Shown here: positions 24,785 to 35,516 of the stretch, in pieces
Numbering within the stretch: the stretch's first letter is position 1
Layout of the letters: each line of letters begins with the position of its first letter
NCBI RefSeq assembly: GCF_029168315.1
Contig: NZ_JARGYD010000007.1
Coordinates: 124,001-188,000 of the forward strand
From: Psychromarinibacter halotolerans
GTDB lineage: Bacteria; Pseudomonadota; Alphaproteobacteria; Rhodobacterales; Rhodobacteraceae
DNA: 64,000 bases
Direction of reading: 5' to 3'
Program-made: the position numbers and the translations under genes
Notes under the pieces: model-generated
Told to the model about the DNA's origin: nothing
What the model saw: the letters and a program-made list of their open reading frames with translations, nothing else
Databases searched by the model: none

Positions 24785-25528
24785 TCAGCCGCCGGTGACG
24801 CGCACCAGCGCCTCGCCATAGCTCATTTCCGGGCGGAAGCGGCCGTTTTCCAGGAACTCCATCGCCTCGGCGATGACCAGCGGGTTCATCATCATGAAGG
24901 TATGCGTGACCGGCAGCGTGATGTGGTCGGTCATGCCGGGCAGCCGGGTCGACGCGACCGAGACCTTGCCGTCGTCCTGACCGTCGATCACGTTCGAATA
25001 CACCGGGTTCAGCGACCGCGTGCCCGCGATGATCCCCAGTTCGAAGTGCGGCTGACCCAGCTGGTTCGGGATGCTGTCCGGGCCGGTGCCCAGTTCCAGC
25101 CCGGCAGGCCCGTTGATCCATTCGAACGGCGCCAGATCACCGAATTCGTCCACCAGTTCGCTGCCGTGGTTCGGCGGCCCCATCATCACCACGCGGCCCA
25201 TCTGGGACGGGCGATGGTTGGACAGCCACAAACGGACAAGGATGCCCCCCATCGAATGCGTGACGAAATGCACCCTGTCGTCGCCGCAGTCCGCAACCGC
25301 CGGGCCGACCGCCATGTTGACCAGCACCTCGATCTTGCGCTCGGTCGAGGGATAGCCGCGGTTCACGACGCGATAGCCGTTGGCGCGCAACGCCTCGGCC
25401 AGCGGCACCATGCTGGTCGCGCTGCGGGCCAGCCCGTGCAGCAACACGACGCAATCCGCCGCGGCGGGGACGGGCATCAGAAGGAAGAGGATCAGAAGAA
25501 ACCTGCGCATCCGCTTGAGATATGCCAT
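24785..25528 (-). CDS. Exported alpha/beta hydrolase, lipase-like
   Basis: A 247-residue protein with a signal peptide (MRRFLLILFLLMPVPAAADC). The mature chain starts with VVLLHGLARSATSM, the oxyanion-hole HG, and has the nucleophile elbow VTHSMGGILVRLW (Ser in GHSMG-like context). A distal VTHTFMMMNP supplies a plausible His. It resembles triacylglycerol-lipase/PGAP1-type esterases acting in the periplasm. Whether translation starts at 25528 or the in-frame ATG at 25510 is open. It is convergent with purK. Confidence 0.82.
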   Translation of the reverse strand: MAYLKRMRRFLLILFLLMPVPAAADCVVLLHGLARSATSMVPLAEALRANGYRVVNRGYPSTERKIEVLVNMAVGPAVADCGDDRVHFVTHSMGGILVRLWLSNHRPSQMGRVVMMGPPNHGSELVDEFGDLAPFEWINGPAGLELGTGPDSIPNQLGQPHFELGIIAGTRSLNPVYSNVIDGQDDGKVSVASTRLPGMTDHITLPVTHTFMMMNPLVIAEAMEFLENGRFRPEMSYGEALVRVTGG

Positions 25529-25548
25529 CGCGCGCGCCAGACCAGTCC

Positions 25549-26385
25549 CTAACGCCTAGCAAGCACCGATAGCGCGACGCCGCCCAGCACCAGCGCGCAG
25601 GCGGCGATCAGCGCCAGCGGGACAGGTTCGGACAGGAACAGCGCGCCGCCCGCCACCGCGATCACCGGCACGGTCAGTTGCGCCACCGCCGCGACGCTGG
25701 CGGCAAGGCGCGGCAGCACGGCGTACCACAGCGCATACCCCATGCCAGAGGTCACGATGCCCGACACCAGCGCCAGCACGATGCCAGCCCCCGTGATCGT
25801 CGCGCCGCTTCGGGCCAGCAGGGCGATCACCGCGCAGACCGGCACCGCCAGCAGGAAGTTCGCCGCCGTGGCGCGCAGCGGTTCTCCGGCGCGGCGGCCC
25901 ACCAGCGAGTAGATGCCCCACCCCACCGCAGCGGCGGCCATCAACGCCCCAGCAAGCAGCGGAACGCTGGCGCCGTTTCCGGGCCAGAACATCCACGCCA
26001 GCCCCGACAACGCCACAAGCGCGCCGATCCACCGCAGGGGCGGCATCGGTTCGCGGGCCAGCAGCGCGCCGGCGAACATGGTGACCTGCACGCCGCCGAA
26101 CAGGATCAGCGCACCGGCCCCCGCATCAAGCGTCCGGTAAGCGGCCGAAAATCCCGCAAGGTACAGCGTCAGCGACAGCACGCCCGCCAGCCTGTGCGGC
26201 CCGCCGACCGACAGCCGCCGGTCCCGCACCAGCACCAGAACGGCCAAAGCCACGGCACCGGACATCACCCGGATCAGGGCGAAATCCATCGCGTCGATCC
26301 AGCCGCCGCCGACCGCCAGCCGGTTCAGGACCGAATTCGCCGCGAAGGCCACCATGACCACCGCGACCAGCGCGAACAGACGCAT
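25549..26385 (-). CDS. EamA-family (DMT) transporter
   Basis: A 278-residue inner-membrane protein with about ten hydrophobic helices and two EamA repeats (AFAANSVLNRLAV in the first, GMGYALWYAVLPRLAASVAAVAQLTVPVIAVAGG in the second). ATG 26385 is chosen because CAGGAG lies 10 bases upstream and the first helix starts at once. Members export small metabolites or amino acids, and substrate cannot be read from sequence. It is divergent from a second EamA gene. Confidence 0.88.
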   Translation of the reverse strand: MRLFALVAVVMVAFAANSVLNRLAVGGGWIDAMDFALIRVMSGAVALAVLVLVRDRRLSVGGPHRLAGVLSLTLYLAGFSAAYRTLDAGAGALILFGGVQVTMFAGALLAREPMPPLRWIGALVALSGLAWMFWPGNGASVPLLAGALMAAAAVGWGIYSLVGRRAGEPLRATAANFLLAVPVCAVIALLARSGATITGAGIVLALVSGIVTSGMGYALWYAVLPRLAASVAAVAQLTVPVIAVAGGALFLSEPVPLALIAACALVLGGVALSVLARR

Positions 26386-26518
26386 GTGCTTGATCTCCTG
26401 TTCCACGAATCCCGCCGGGCGGCACTGGACCCTCCGGCGTCCCGGGCGTAGCACTAACCCCGGGCCGGGCACAGCCGGTCAGTTCCGGAGCAAGACCATT
26501 CCCATTCCCTCTACACCG

Positions 26519-27424
26519 ATGAACGTGCCGTCTCCCGCAGGCCAGCAGGTCGACAACATGCGGGGTCTTGCCCTTATGGCACTGGCGATGTTCGTCTTTT
26601 CGGCAGTCGACACGCAAGCCAAGTTCCTGACCCAGACGATGCACCCGATCCAGGTGACGTGGTCGCGGCAGCTTGGCCTGTTCGCGGCGATGCTGTTCCT
26701 GCTGGCGCGGCACGGTCCGTCGGTTCTGAAGACCGCGCACCCGTGGCTGCAGGTGTTCCGGGGGTGCCTCGCCGCCGTTTCGGCCGTGTGCTTCATCGTC
26801 GCCGTCAGCTTCGTGCCGCTGGCGGACGCCGTTTCGATCAGCTTTATCGCGCCGTTCATCGTCACGCTTCTGTCCGCCTTCATCCTGCGCGAGACGGTGG
26901 GCATCCGCCGGTGGGCCGCCGTCACCATCGGGTTCCTCGGGACGCTGATCGTGATCCGCCCCGGGATGGGCGTGGTGGACCCGGCGATCTTCTTCGTGGT
27001 GCTGGCGGCGTTCTGCTTCGCGCTGCGCCAGATCGTGTCGCGGTCCTTGGCGAACTCTGACCGCACCATCACGACCGTCGCCTATACCGCGCTGGTCAGC
27101 GTGGTGCTGCTGACATTGCCCCTGCCCTTCGTCTGGCAGACCCCGACCACCGGCATCGAATTGATACTGTTGCTTGGCGTCGCCGCGATGGCAGGCGTGG
27201 GCGAATTCACCCTGATCAAGGCGCTAGAGGTCGGACAGGCCGCCGTGGTGGCGCCCGTGCAGTATTCGCTTCTGCTGTGGTCGACGTTCTACGGCTGGCT
27301 GATCTTCAACGACCTGCCGGATTTCTGGACGTGGGTCGGTGCGCTGATCATCGTGTCGACGGGGCTTTATACGCTTCACCGCGAACGGCTGGCGGCAAAG
27401 GCATCGAAGGCCAGAACCGGCTGA
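26519..27424 (+). CDS. EamA-family (DMT) transporter, second copy
   Basis: A 301-residue protein with ten predicted membrane helices and two EamA repeats (DTQAKFLTQTMHPIQVTWSRQ and FALRQIVSRSLA... then VQYSLLLWSTFYGWLIF). The HPIQVTWSRQ and SISFIAPFIVTLLSAFILRE segments are typical of RarD/YojE-like members. No good ribosome site fixes the start, so ATG 26519 or 26558 are both possible. It shares low identity with the divergent neighbour. Its 3' end overlaps the convergent P-loop gene by 77 bp. Confidence 0.85.
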   Translation: MNVPSPAGQQVDNMRGLALMALAMFVFSAVDTQAKFLTQTMHPIQVTWSRQLGLFAAMLFLLARHGPSVLKTAHPWLQVFRGCLAAVSAVCFIVAVSFVPLADAVSISFIAPFIVTLLSAFILRETVGIRRWAAVTIGFLGTLIVIRPGMGVVDPAIFFVVLAAFCFALRQIVSRSLANSDRTITTVAYTALVSVVLLTLPLPFVWQTPTTGIELILLLGVAAMAGVGEFTLIKALEVGQAAVVAPVQYSLLLWSTFYGWLIFNDLPDFWTWVGALIIVSTGLYTLHRERLAAKASKARTG

Positions 27425-27956
27425 GACGCCGGTCGGCGGGCCCCAGCCCGCTTGCGAAGGCATCCGCCTGCCGCCGGTCGCGCAGGCGGATGACGGGCAC
27501 GTCCGGGCCGTGGACGTGGCGCAGCGCCTCGATCGCTGGCCGGTAGACCCTGTCGAACCGCCAGACATAGCCGAGGAAGGCAAGAAAATCGCGGTCCAGT
27601 TTCTCGGCACAGCCGTCCGGCAGGTCGGCGCGCGGCCCTTGGCGCAAGGCGCGGAGGGCGACGCGACGGGCGCAGGTCAGCCGAGGGGTGTCCATCCAGA
27701 TCACAAGGTCGGCTTTTGGCAGGCGCAGGTCGAAGGTCTGGTGGTGGTAGTTGCCTTCGCAGATCCACGCCGGGCCGTCGGTGGCGTCCGCAACGCGCTG
27801 GCGGAACGCCTTGCGGGCCGGTTTCACCCAGCCAGCGCCCCAGTACAGACAATCAAGGTGAACGACAGGCAACGACAGCTGCCGCGCCAATACGCGCGCC
27901 AGCGAGGACTTCCCGCTGCCCGCGTTGCCCAGAATGACGATCCGTTGCGGCGTCAT
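27348..27956 (-). CDS. P-loop kinase-like protein (FlaR/adenylate kinase-like)
   Basis: A 202-residue protein with Walker A ILGNAGSGKSS (near residue 8-16), VVHLDCLYWGAGW and ICEGNYHHQTFDLRLPKADLVIWMD. This order is that of small kinases annotated as FlaR or 'DNA topology modulation' proteins, which are adenylate-kinase-like. The phosphoryl acceptor is unknown. The GTATCAATG context with GGGGG upstream supports ATG 27956. The last 26 codons overlap the convergent transporter gene, an odd arrangement, and the true end may be shorter if a frameshift exists. Confidence 0.78.
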   Translation of the reverse strand: MTPQRIVILGNAGSGKSSLARVLARQLSLPVVHLDCLYWGAGWVKPARKAFRQRVADATDGPAWICEGNYHHQTFDLRLPKADLVIWMDTPRLTCARRVALRALRQGPRADLPDGCAEKLDRDFLAFLGYVWRFDRVYRPAIEALRHVHGPDVPVIRLRDRRQADAFASGLGPADRRLSRFWPSMPLPPAVRGEAYKAPSTR

Positions 27957-28074
27957 TGATACCCCCATCACGCGAGGTATCTAGGCGGCATCGGGACCGT
28001 TCACGCAAGAGAGTCGATAGGCTTGGCGCCTGTGTTCGGCAGCCGGTTGCCGGTGCAGCGGCGAAACTGCAAAG

Positions 28075-28098
28075 AAAAAGGGCGCCGCAAGGGCGCCC
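28075..28098 (-). terminator. Terminator of groESL
   Basis: On the minus strand GGGCGCC-CTTGC-GGCGCCC followed by TTTTTC, 29 bases after the groEL stop. Confidence 0.88.
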
Positions 28099-28127
28099 TT
28101 TCCCGATACTCCGGATGGAGCGGCTGA

Positions 28128-29768
<1,641 letters not shown>

Positions 29769-29816
29769 GATTGGTTACTCCGTCTGAAATGTTTGAGTGA
29801 TTGAAGGGGACAGGTC

Positions 29817-30104
29817 TCAGGCGATAATGCCGAGAATGTCGCTTTCCTTCATGATCAGCAGCTCTTCGCCGTCCAGCGTGATCTCGGTACCGGACCATTT
29901 GCCGAACAGGATCTTATCGCCGGCTTTAACGTCCATCGCGATCCGATCGCCGTCGTCGTCCTTGGCGCCTGCGCCCACGGCGACGATCTCGCCCTCGGCC
30001 GGCTTCTCTTTCGCGCTTTCCGGGATGATCAGACCACCCTTGGTCTTCTCGTCGGATTCCACACGGCGGACCAGCACACGGTCATGCAGCGGGGTGAATG
30101 CCAT
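29817..30104 (-). CDS. groES: Co-chaperonin GroES
   Basis: A 95-residue co-chaperonin. PLHDRVLVRRVESDEKTKGGLIIPE is the GroES signature including the mobile loop, and LDGEELLIMKESDILGIIA closes it. It caps GroEL. Its promoter carries a perfect CIRCE element, so it is under HrcA. AAGGAGCG precedes ATG 30104. Confidence 0.98.
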   Translation of the reverse strand: MAFTPLHDRVLVRRVESDEKTKGGLIIPESAKEKPAEGEIVAVGAGAKDDDGDRIAMDVKAGDKILFGKWSGTEITLDGEELLIMKESDILGIIA

Positions 30105-30138
30105 CTCTGAACGCTCCTTGGTTCATTGTTCTCCCAAA

Positions 30139-30165
30139 TTAGCACTCACCGGGGGCGAGTGCTAA
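30139..30165. promoter_or_regulatory. CIRCE operator (HrcA site)
   Basis: TTAGCACTC-N9-GAGTGCTAA, a perfect CIRCE inverted repeat, placed between the groES promoter and its start codon, 7 bp after the -10 box. HrcA repression that is lifted on heat shock follows from known CIRCE biology. The hrcA gene itself is outside the window. Confidence 0.97.
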
Positions 30166-30172
30166 CGAGCCG

Positions 30173-30201
30173 GAGATAAGGAGGTGGGTTCCACGAGTCA
30201 A
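30173..30201 (-). promoter_or_regulatory. Promoter of groESL
   Basis: On the minus strand TTGACT, 17 bp, TATCTC. The predicted transcription start falls inside the CIRCE element. Confidence 0.65.
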
Positions 30202-30281
30202 CAGGGCGCCTTACAGAAATTTGCTTGCGGTCGGAGGGGACTGGCGTACCCTTTCGGCCAACACCCGCGGAGGACCGGCAA

Positions 30282-31286
30282 GTGCGCAAATTCCTTATCT
30301 TCCTGTTCCTTGCGCTGGTCGCGCTCAGGCCCGCCACGGCCACAGCGGACTGCGGCGGAAGCGACCTGATAACAGCCTTGCCAGCGGATGAACAGGAGCG
30401 CCTGCGAAACCTTGCCGACGCCGTTCCGAACGGCACCGGCATCCTGTGGGACGCCCAGCGCAACGGTCGGCACGTTCTGCTTGTCGGCACGATGCACCTG
30501 TACGACCCCCGCCACGAGGCGACGCTGGACCAGATCCGCCCGTTTCTGGAAACCGCCGACACGATCTATCTTGAGATGGGGGCGGGCGACGAGGCGCGGT
30601 TGCAGCGGATGATCGCCGCCGAGCCGTCGCTTGCCTTCATCACCGAGGGCCCCACCCTGCCCGACCTTTTGGGCGAGGAAGACTGGGACCGGCTGCGCGC
30701 GGCGATGGCCGATCGTGGTGTGCCGGGTTTTCTTGCCTCGCAGATGCGGCCTTGGATGGCGATGGCGCAGCTTGGCATGACCCGCTGCGACATGGAGGCC
30801 CTGCAATCCGGAAAGCGCGGGCTGGACGGGATGATTACCGCAGCCGCCGAGGCGCTGGACAAGCCCGCGCTGGCGCTGGAGCCAATCGACACCGCGCTGA
30901 CCGCATTCGCGGCCTTCACCCAGCAAGAGCAGCTTGATCTGCTGCGCTACGGCCTGTCGCAGTCGACCGACCAGAGCGCCGATTTGGCGGTGACGATGGC
31001 CGAAGCCTATTTCCGCGAGGAAATCCAGCTGATCTGGGAATTCACCGTCGCCCTGTCAGAAGCGGACGAGACCTTTTCGGCCGAGGAGCTGGAAGACCAG
31101 ATCGCGCGCTTTGAAAAGGTGCTGATCGACGACCGCAACCGCGCGTGGATGGATCGCATTCTGTCCGCCGACGGCGACACGCTGGTGGCGGTCGGCGCGA
31201 TGCACCTTCCCGGCGACGCGGGGCTTCTTCACCTGTTGGAGGCAGAGGGCTTCGACGTCACCCGCCGCGCCCGCACCCCCGACTGA
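30282..31286 (+). CDS. TraB/GumN family protein
   Basis: A 334-residue protein started at GTG 30282, chosen for the strong GGAGG upstream and an immediate signal peptide (RKFLIFLFLALVALRPATATADC). The mature part has the TraB/GumN (ChaN-like, erythromycin-esterase-like) pattern LVGTMHLYDPR near the N-terminus, IYLEMGAGDE in the middle and VAVGAMHLPGDAGLL at the C-terminus. These paired GxMH motifs are thought to bind metal in Tiki-like proteases. It should be periplasmic. It is divergent from groES, and is not a heat-shock gene by visible signals. Confidence 0.88.
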   Translation: MRKFLIFLFLALVALRPATATADCGGSDLITALPADEQERLRNLADAVPNGTGILWDAQRNGRHVLLVGTMHLYDPRHEATLDQIRPFLETADTIYLEMGAGDEARLQRMIAAEPSLAFITEGPTLPDLLGEEDWDRLRAAMADRGVPGFLASQMRPWMAMAQLGMTRCDMEALQSGKRGLDGMITAAAEALDKPALALEPIDTALTAFAAFTQQEQLDLLRYGLSQSTDQSADLAVTMAEAYFREEIQLIWEFTVALSEADETFSAEELEDQIARFEKVLIDDRNRAWMDRILSADGDTLVAVGAMHLPGDAGLLHLLEAEGFDVTRRARTPD

Positions 31287-31298
31287 CGAAATCCCTTT

Positions 31299-32618
31299 TC
31301 AGGCGGCAGCAACCCCGTCGCGCGCGACCTGACCGATGCTGAGGCCCGAATAGCGACGCAGGTGCTTGCGCAGCAAAAGCGGGCGGGCCCTGCGATCCAT
31401 CTGCGGAATGTCGCGCCCGTCCAGCATCTCTGACAGGACCGGGTCCGCGGCCAGCGCCTCGGGACCGGCGAACACGGTTTCGGTCCAGACCCCGTCGGCG
31501 TTGACCAGTTCGTGGCGGTCCATGACGAGGTGATAGTAGGTCACGTTCGCGCGCGGAGTTTCCACCAGCCGGGCAAGGCCCATCTCATCCGCAAGGTGGC
31601 GCGCACGTATCAGCACCTCTCCGCGGCCATTGGGCCGCGCGTCGACGGCAAGGAAGGCGTGCTGAAGCGACACCCGCATCCGCTGGCGCGGCAGCCCGTC
31701 GCCGAACGCGCCCGCCGCGATCTCGACCGGGCGCAGCGCCGGGTCGGCTTTCTGGGCGGCGACGCTGACGCGGTTGCGCAGCACGGCGCGAACGGGGCGC
31801 AGACCGCCATCCGCGACCTGCAACAGGTCGCCCTCGGCCAAGGTTTCCACCGGACGCGGACCTGTCGCCGTCAGGACCATTGCCCCTGCCGTCAGGCAGA
31901 CCGGCATGGCGACGGGCGACTCGGGGATGGTCGTGTCCTTCTCGGTCACGACCTGCTGCTTCAGCTGTTCGGCCGTGATGCCTTCGTTCCAATAATAGGT
32001 GAAATCGATCGTCAGGCTGGCGTCCTCGACGCCGTCCAGCGTCATGGTCCAGATCTTGGGATTGTCCGTCGGGGTCAGGATCACGTCGTCGATGGTCGCG
32101 CCGTCGACGTAGATGACGTCGTCTTCCGGGCTGAAGCCCATGATGGTGTCGTGACCGCCTTCGGGCCCCCACACGATCATGTCGTGGCCGCCCTCGTACT
32201 CGCCGGCGTAAATCAGGTCGTCGCCCGCGCCGCCGTCCATCGTGTCGTCGCCGGTCCCGCCATAAAGCGTGTCGTCGCCGGCGCCGCCGTACAGGCGGTC
32301 GTTCTGCGACCCACCGTCAAGATAGTCGTCGCCGTCGCCGCCGATCAGGACGTCTTCTTCGCTTCCGCCATACAGCGTGTCATCGCCCGCGCCGCCGTCC
32401 AGCGTGTCGTTCTGCGACCCGCCTTCCAGTTGGTCGTCGCCGTCGCCGCCGCTTAGGCTGTCGTTGCCAGAGTCGCCTTTCAGCGTGTCGTTGCCTGCAC
32501 CGCCATCAAGGGTGTCGTCGCCCGAAGCACCCGAAACGCTGTCGTCGCCGTCGCCGCCGGCAAGATCATTGTCTTGCCAGTCACCCTTGATCGTATCGTT
32601 CCCGTTCTGGGATGACAT
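31299..32618 (-). CDS. RTX-repeat Hint-domain exported protein
   Basis: A 439-residue acidic protein. Residues about 17-140 are RTX nonapeptides (GGxGxDxLx), forming a calcium-binding beta roll. Residues 150-235 are a beta-rich linker with an IDFTYYWNEG segment as in RTX-associated domains. A Hint module begins at Cys241 (VCLTAGAMVLTATGPRPVE) with block B SLQH instead of T-x-x-H. RTX proteins of this type leave by type I secretion with no signal peptide. ATG 32618 is preferred over an upstream codon because the domain starts there, though the ribosome site is weak. No transporter genes are adjacent. Confidence 0.9.
   Translation of the reverse strand: MSSQNGNDTIKGDWQDNDLAGGDGDDSVSGASGDDTLDGGAGNDTLKGDSGNDSLSGGDGDDQLEGGSQNDTLDGGAGDDTLYGGSEEDVLIGGDGDDYLDGGSQNDRLYGGAGDDTLYGGTGDDTMDGGAGDDLIYAGEYEGGHDMIVWGPEGGHDTIMGFSPEDDVIYVDGATIDDVILTPTDNPKIWTMTLDGVEDASLTIDFTYYWNEGITAEQLKQQVVTEKDTTIPESPVAMPVCLTAGAMVLTATGPRPVETLAEGDLLQVADGGLRPVRAVLRNRVSVAAQKADPALRPVEIAAGAFGDGLPRQRMRVSLQHAFLAVDARPNGRGEVLIRARHLADEMGLARLVETPRANVTYYHLVMDRHELVNADGVWTETVFAGPEALAADPVLSEMLDGRDIPQMDRRARPLLLRKHLRRYSGLSIGQVARDGVAAA
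32199..32570 (-). repeat. RTX nonapeptide-coding repeat array
   Basis: About thirteen consecutive GGxGxDxLx-type units, coded by near-repeats of GGCGGCGACGGCGACGAC-like DNA. Units such as GGSQNDTLD/GGSQNDRLY and GGAGDDTLY recur almost exactly, suggesting recent internal duplication. Confidence 0.85.
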
Positions 32619-32727
32619 AGTCTTGCTTTCCGCCTGAGTAGAACGCGCCGGTTCCCGGTCGCACGTTCCGTTCAAGCCGGGAGAATCTGGCGGTTTTGCG
32701 GCAAATACCTGCTAAAAGCACGTATTC

Positions 32728-33426
32728 TCAGGGACTTGACGCCGCGTCTTTACCAATTTCGGCGGTCTCGCTCGCCGCTGCCCCTTTTTTGGTCAACGCG
32801 TAAACGCCGGTCTGGACCCGTTCGAACCAGCCATAGTGGTCGTCCGCCATGATCCGCGTGGCGCGGGTGACGCCCGTGGCCTTCGCAACCACCGCGCCCT
32901 TGCTTGGGCCGTGCGCCACAAGGTAGGCCGCCACCCGCATCGCATCCTGACGGTAGGCAGTAACCACCCCGCCCCGCACGGACCCGCCGGGGGACGGATC
33001 GCCGTCGCGCCGGGCGAACTCTCGCAGCAGGCGGTCGCGGCGCTTGGCGGACTTGCGCGGCGCATAGGGACCGGGATCGCAGGGCACCTCGACATGGCCG
33101 TCGGACAGGCGAACAAGGATCACCCCCAGCCCCAGCCGTCGGCACAGGGCGATGTTGTCCTTCAGCGCCCTGTGAAAGGCCATCCCCGGCTTGCGCGGCA
33201 CGCAGACATAGACCGTGTCGCTGATCGACAGCCGTGCGACCGCTTGATGCAGCAGCGCCAATGAGAACGAGGTCTTCAGTTCTACGATGACCGGCGGCGC
33301 GTCGCCCCGGCAGGCGACCACGTCGGCTTCGGCCACGTCGCCCTTCACCTCGTATCCCTGCCCTTCGAGAAACGCCTTCACGGGCGGGTACAGGTCTGTT
33401 TCACGCATGTCGGCCATGCGCGCCAC
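32728..33426 (-). CDS. DUF2161 family protein (PD-(D/E)XK nuclease-like)
   Basis: A 232-residue protein recognised as DUF2161 by METDLYPPVKAFLEGQGYEVKGDV-like opening, PVIVELKTSFSLALLHQAVARL and RKSAKRRDRLLREFARRDGDPSPGGSVRG. The E-x-K in VELKTS together with the upstream Asp is the PD-(D/E)XK core, and the C-terminal region (GPSKGAVVAKATGVTRATRIM) looks like a winged helix. This predicts nucleic-acid binding or cleavage, but activity is not shown. GTG 33426 is used; in-frame ATGs at 33417 and 33408 are alternatives. Confidence 0.82.
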   Translation of the reverse strand: MARMADMRETDLYPPVKAFLEGQGYEVKGDVAEADVVACRGDAPPVIVELKTSFSLALLHQAVARLSISDTVYVCVPRKPGMAFHRALKDNIALCRRLGLGVILVRLSDGHVEVPCDPGPYAPRKSAKRRDRLLREFARRDGDPSPGGSVRGGVVTAYRQDAMRVAAYLVAHGPSKGAVVAKATGVTRATRIMADDHYGWFERVQTGVYALTKKGAAASETAEIGKDAASSP

Positions 33427-33536
33427 TTGACCTCACCTGCCGCCGCGTGACAACCCGCCGCCGTGCCCCTATAGAGGCGCCCGAACGCACGATCCACGCC
33501 AGACCAAACGGCTTCCTGAAAACGACGGACAGAGAC

Positions 33537-34457
33537 ATGACCATCAAAGTCTTCGGCCACAAATCCCCCGACACCGATTCCACAGGCTCGCCGCTTATCT
33601 GGGCCTGGTACCTTTCCGAACACCGCGGCCAGCCCGCCGAGGCGAAGCTGCTGGGCGAGCCCAACACCGAAGCCGCCTTCGTGCTGGAACGCTGGGGCTT
33701 CGACAAACCCGAGATCATCTCGGACGTCGCCACCGGGGACAAGGTCGTCATCGTCGACACCAACAACCCGGCCGAGCTGCCCGACGCGATCAACGACGCG
33801 GACATCGTGCAGATCATCGACCACCACAAGCTGACCGGCGGACTGGAAACGAAGGGCCCGATCGACATCACGATCAAGCCGCTCGCCTGCACCGCGACCA
33901 TCATGCACAACCTGATGGGCGACAACGCCGCCAAGATGCCCGAGAACATCAAGGGCGCGATGCTGTCGTGCATCCTGTCGGACACGCTGGAATTTCGCTC
34001 GCCCACCACGACCGAGCAGGACAAGGCGCTGGCCGAGGAACTGGCCGCCGATCTGGGGATCTCGATCTCTGACTACGCCGCCGACCTGTTCGCCGCCAAG
34101 TCGGACGTTTCGGCCTTCAGCGATGCCGAACTGATCCGCATGGACAGCAAGGAATACGAAGTGTCGGGCACCAAGTTCCGCGTCTCGGTTCTGGAAACCA
34201 CCGCGCCGAACATCCCGCTGGACCGCAAGGCGTCGCTGATGGAGACGATGAAAACCGTCGCGGCCGAGGACGGCGTGGACGAGGTGCTGCTGTTCGTCGT
34301 CGACATCCTGAAGGAAGAGGCGACGCTTCTGGTGCCGAACGACACGGTCAAGACCGTGGCCGAGAAAAGCTTTGGCGCCACCGTGACCGGCGACAGCGTC
34401 GTGCTGCCCGGCATCATGAGCCGCAAAAAGCAGATCATCCCGGCGCTGACGCTGTAA
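33537..34457 (+). CDS. ppaC: Manganese-dependent inorganic pyrophosphatase
   Basis: A 306-residue family II pyrophosphatase (DHH superfamily), cleaving diphosphate released by biosynthesis. Metal-binding motifs are FGHKSPDTDSTGS, VDTNNP, QIIDHHK and the C-terminal GIMSRKKQIIPAL, which matches the SRKKQ phosphate-binding motif. Length matches PpaC. ATG 33537 is chosen by family start. A clear terminator follows, so it is a single-gene unit. Confidence 0.96.
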   Translation: MTIKVFGHKSPDTDSTGSPLIWAWYLSEHRGQPAEAKLLGEPNTEAAFVLERWGFDKPEIISDVATGDKVVIVDTNNPAELPDAINDADIVQIIDHHKLTGGLETKGPIDITIKPLACTATIMHNLMGDNAAKMPENIKGAMLSCILSDTLEFRSPTTTEQDKALAEELAADLGISISDYAADLFAAKSDVSAFSDAELIRMDSKEYEVSGTKFRVSVLETTAPNIPLDRKASLMETMKTVAAEDGVDEVLLFVVDILKEEATLLVPNDTVKTVAEKSFGATVTGDSVVLPGIMSRKKQIIPALTL

Positions 34458-34481
34458 GCGCATCGCCTGCCGACTGACGGA

Positions 34482-34508
34482 AGACCCCCGCACTGCCGGG
34501 GGTCTTTT
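34482..34508 (+). terminator. Terminator of ppaC
   Basis: AGACCCCCG-CACTG-CCGGGGGTCTTTT, starting 25 bases after the ppaC stop. Confidence 0.88.
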
Positions 34509-34624
34509 CGTATCCGCCCTCCCACATCCGGGCCCCGCATCCGGGCCCCGCTTTGCACCCGGCGCACCGGCACTGTGCGGCGTTCCGGGTTGCGCCCCGG
34601 CGGCCCGCCTGTCACCGATGGCCC

Positions 34625-35383
34625 ATGCAGCCAGACAGCAACACCCGGACCACAGACCCGTACCGCCACCACCCCGGCCTGCGCGGCAAGATCGAGGATC
34701 CGCTGACCTCGTTCTTCCGCGACTTCGACCCCGCCACGATCGAGGCGGAACTGGCCGCTCGCGGGCTGGAACCGATGCCCGCCTATCCCGATGCCGAACG
34801 CGAGGCGTTCCGCACCGCTGCGCTGGATGGCCGCCGGGACAAGGACCTTTGGGTGTTCGCCTATGGCTCGCTGATGTGGAACCCGGCGTTCCTGTTCGAG
34901 GAAGTGCGCCGCGCCCACCTGCCCGGCTTCGCCCGCCGCTTCATCCTGAAGGACGTTTCCGGCGGGCGCGGCACACCGGACCATCCCGGCGTGATGGCCG
35001 CGCTGGACAGCGACCCGGACGGACCCGGCTGCGACGGGCTGGCCTTTCGCATCGCCGCCGAGCGGCTTGAGGAAGAGACCGACATCCTGTGGCGGCGCGA
35101 ACGCATCTCGCCGTGCTATCACGAAGAATTCCTTCCGGCCTCGACCGACCACGGAGAGATCACCGTTCTGGCGTTCACCGCCGACCATGACGCCGACATG
35201 ATCCACCCGGACCTGTCGCATGACGAACAGGTGACCTATGCGGCGTTTGGCGAGGGCATTCTTGGAACCAGCTTCGAGTACATTCAGAACCTTGCCGACA
35301 GGTTCGAGATCCTGAACATCGAAGATCCGGACATGGCCCGGCTTCTTGCCGACGCCCGCGCCCGCCGCGACGGCGCGGCATAG
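34625..35383 (+). CDS. ChaC-like gamma-glutamylcyclotransferase, first copy
   Basis: A 252-residue protein with a 75-residue N-terminal extension followed by the ChaC/GGCT fold. It has WVFAYGSLMWNPAF (substrate-binding YGSL), GFARRFILKDVSGGRGTPDHPGVMAALD and DILWRRERISPCYHEEFLP with the Glu expected for catalysis. ChaC enzymes degrade glutathione to 5-oxoproline and Cys-Gly. The start at ATG 34625 has no good ribosome site. A second member lies at 57670-58215. Confidence 0.88.
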   Translation: MQPDSNTRTTDPYRHHPGLRGKIEDPLTSFFRDFDPATIEAELAARGLEPMPAYPDAEREAFRTAALDGRRDKDLWVFAYGSLMWNPAFLFEEVRRAHLPGFARRFILKDVSGGRGTPDHPGVMAALDSDPDGPGCDGLAFRIAAERLEEETDILWRRERISPCYHEEFLPASTDHGEITVLAFTADHDADMIHPDLSHDEQVTYAAFGEGILGTSFEYIQNLADRFEILNIEDPDMARLLADARARRDGAA

Positions 35384-35390
35384 GATTTCT

Positions 35391-35427
35391 TGCCTCCGGC
35401 GGGGATATTTAAGGACCAAAGACAAAA
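35391..35427 (+). repeat. Dispersed intergenic element, copy 3 (partial)
   Basis: TGCCTCCGGC-GGGGATATTTAAGG then ACCAAAGACAAAA. It lacks the full hairpin of the other copies but has the GGGGATATTT core and a purine tail, directly after the ChaC stop. Confidence 0.5.
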
Positions 35428-35516
35428 GCGGCCGAAGCAGGGCCGCCGCGATCGCGGGTTTCCGCGCCGCGGGCTTCGTGCGATACCGCCTGCGAACGCG
35501 CAGCCGAGGCCCCTTC

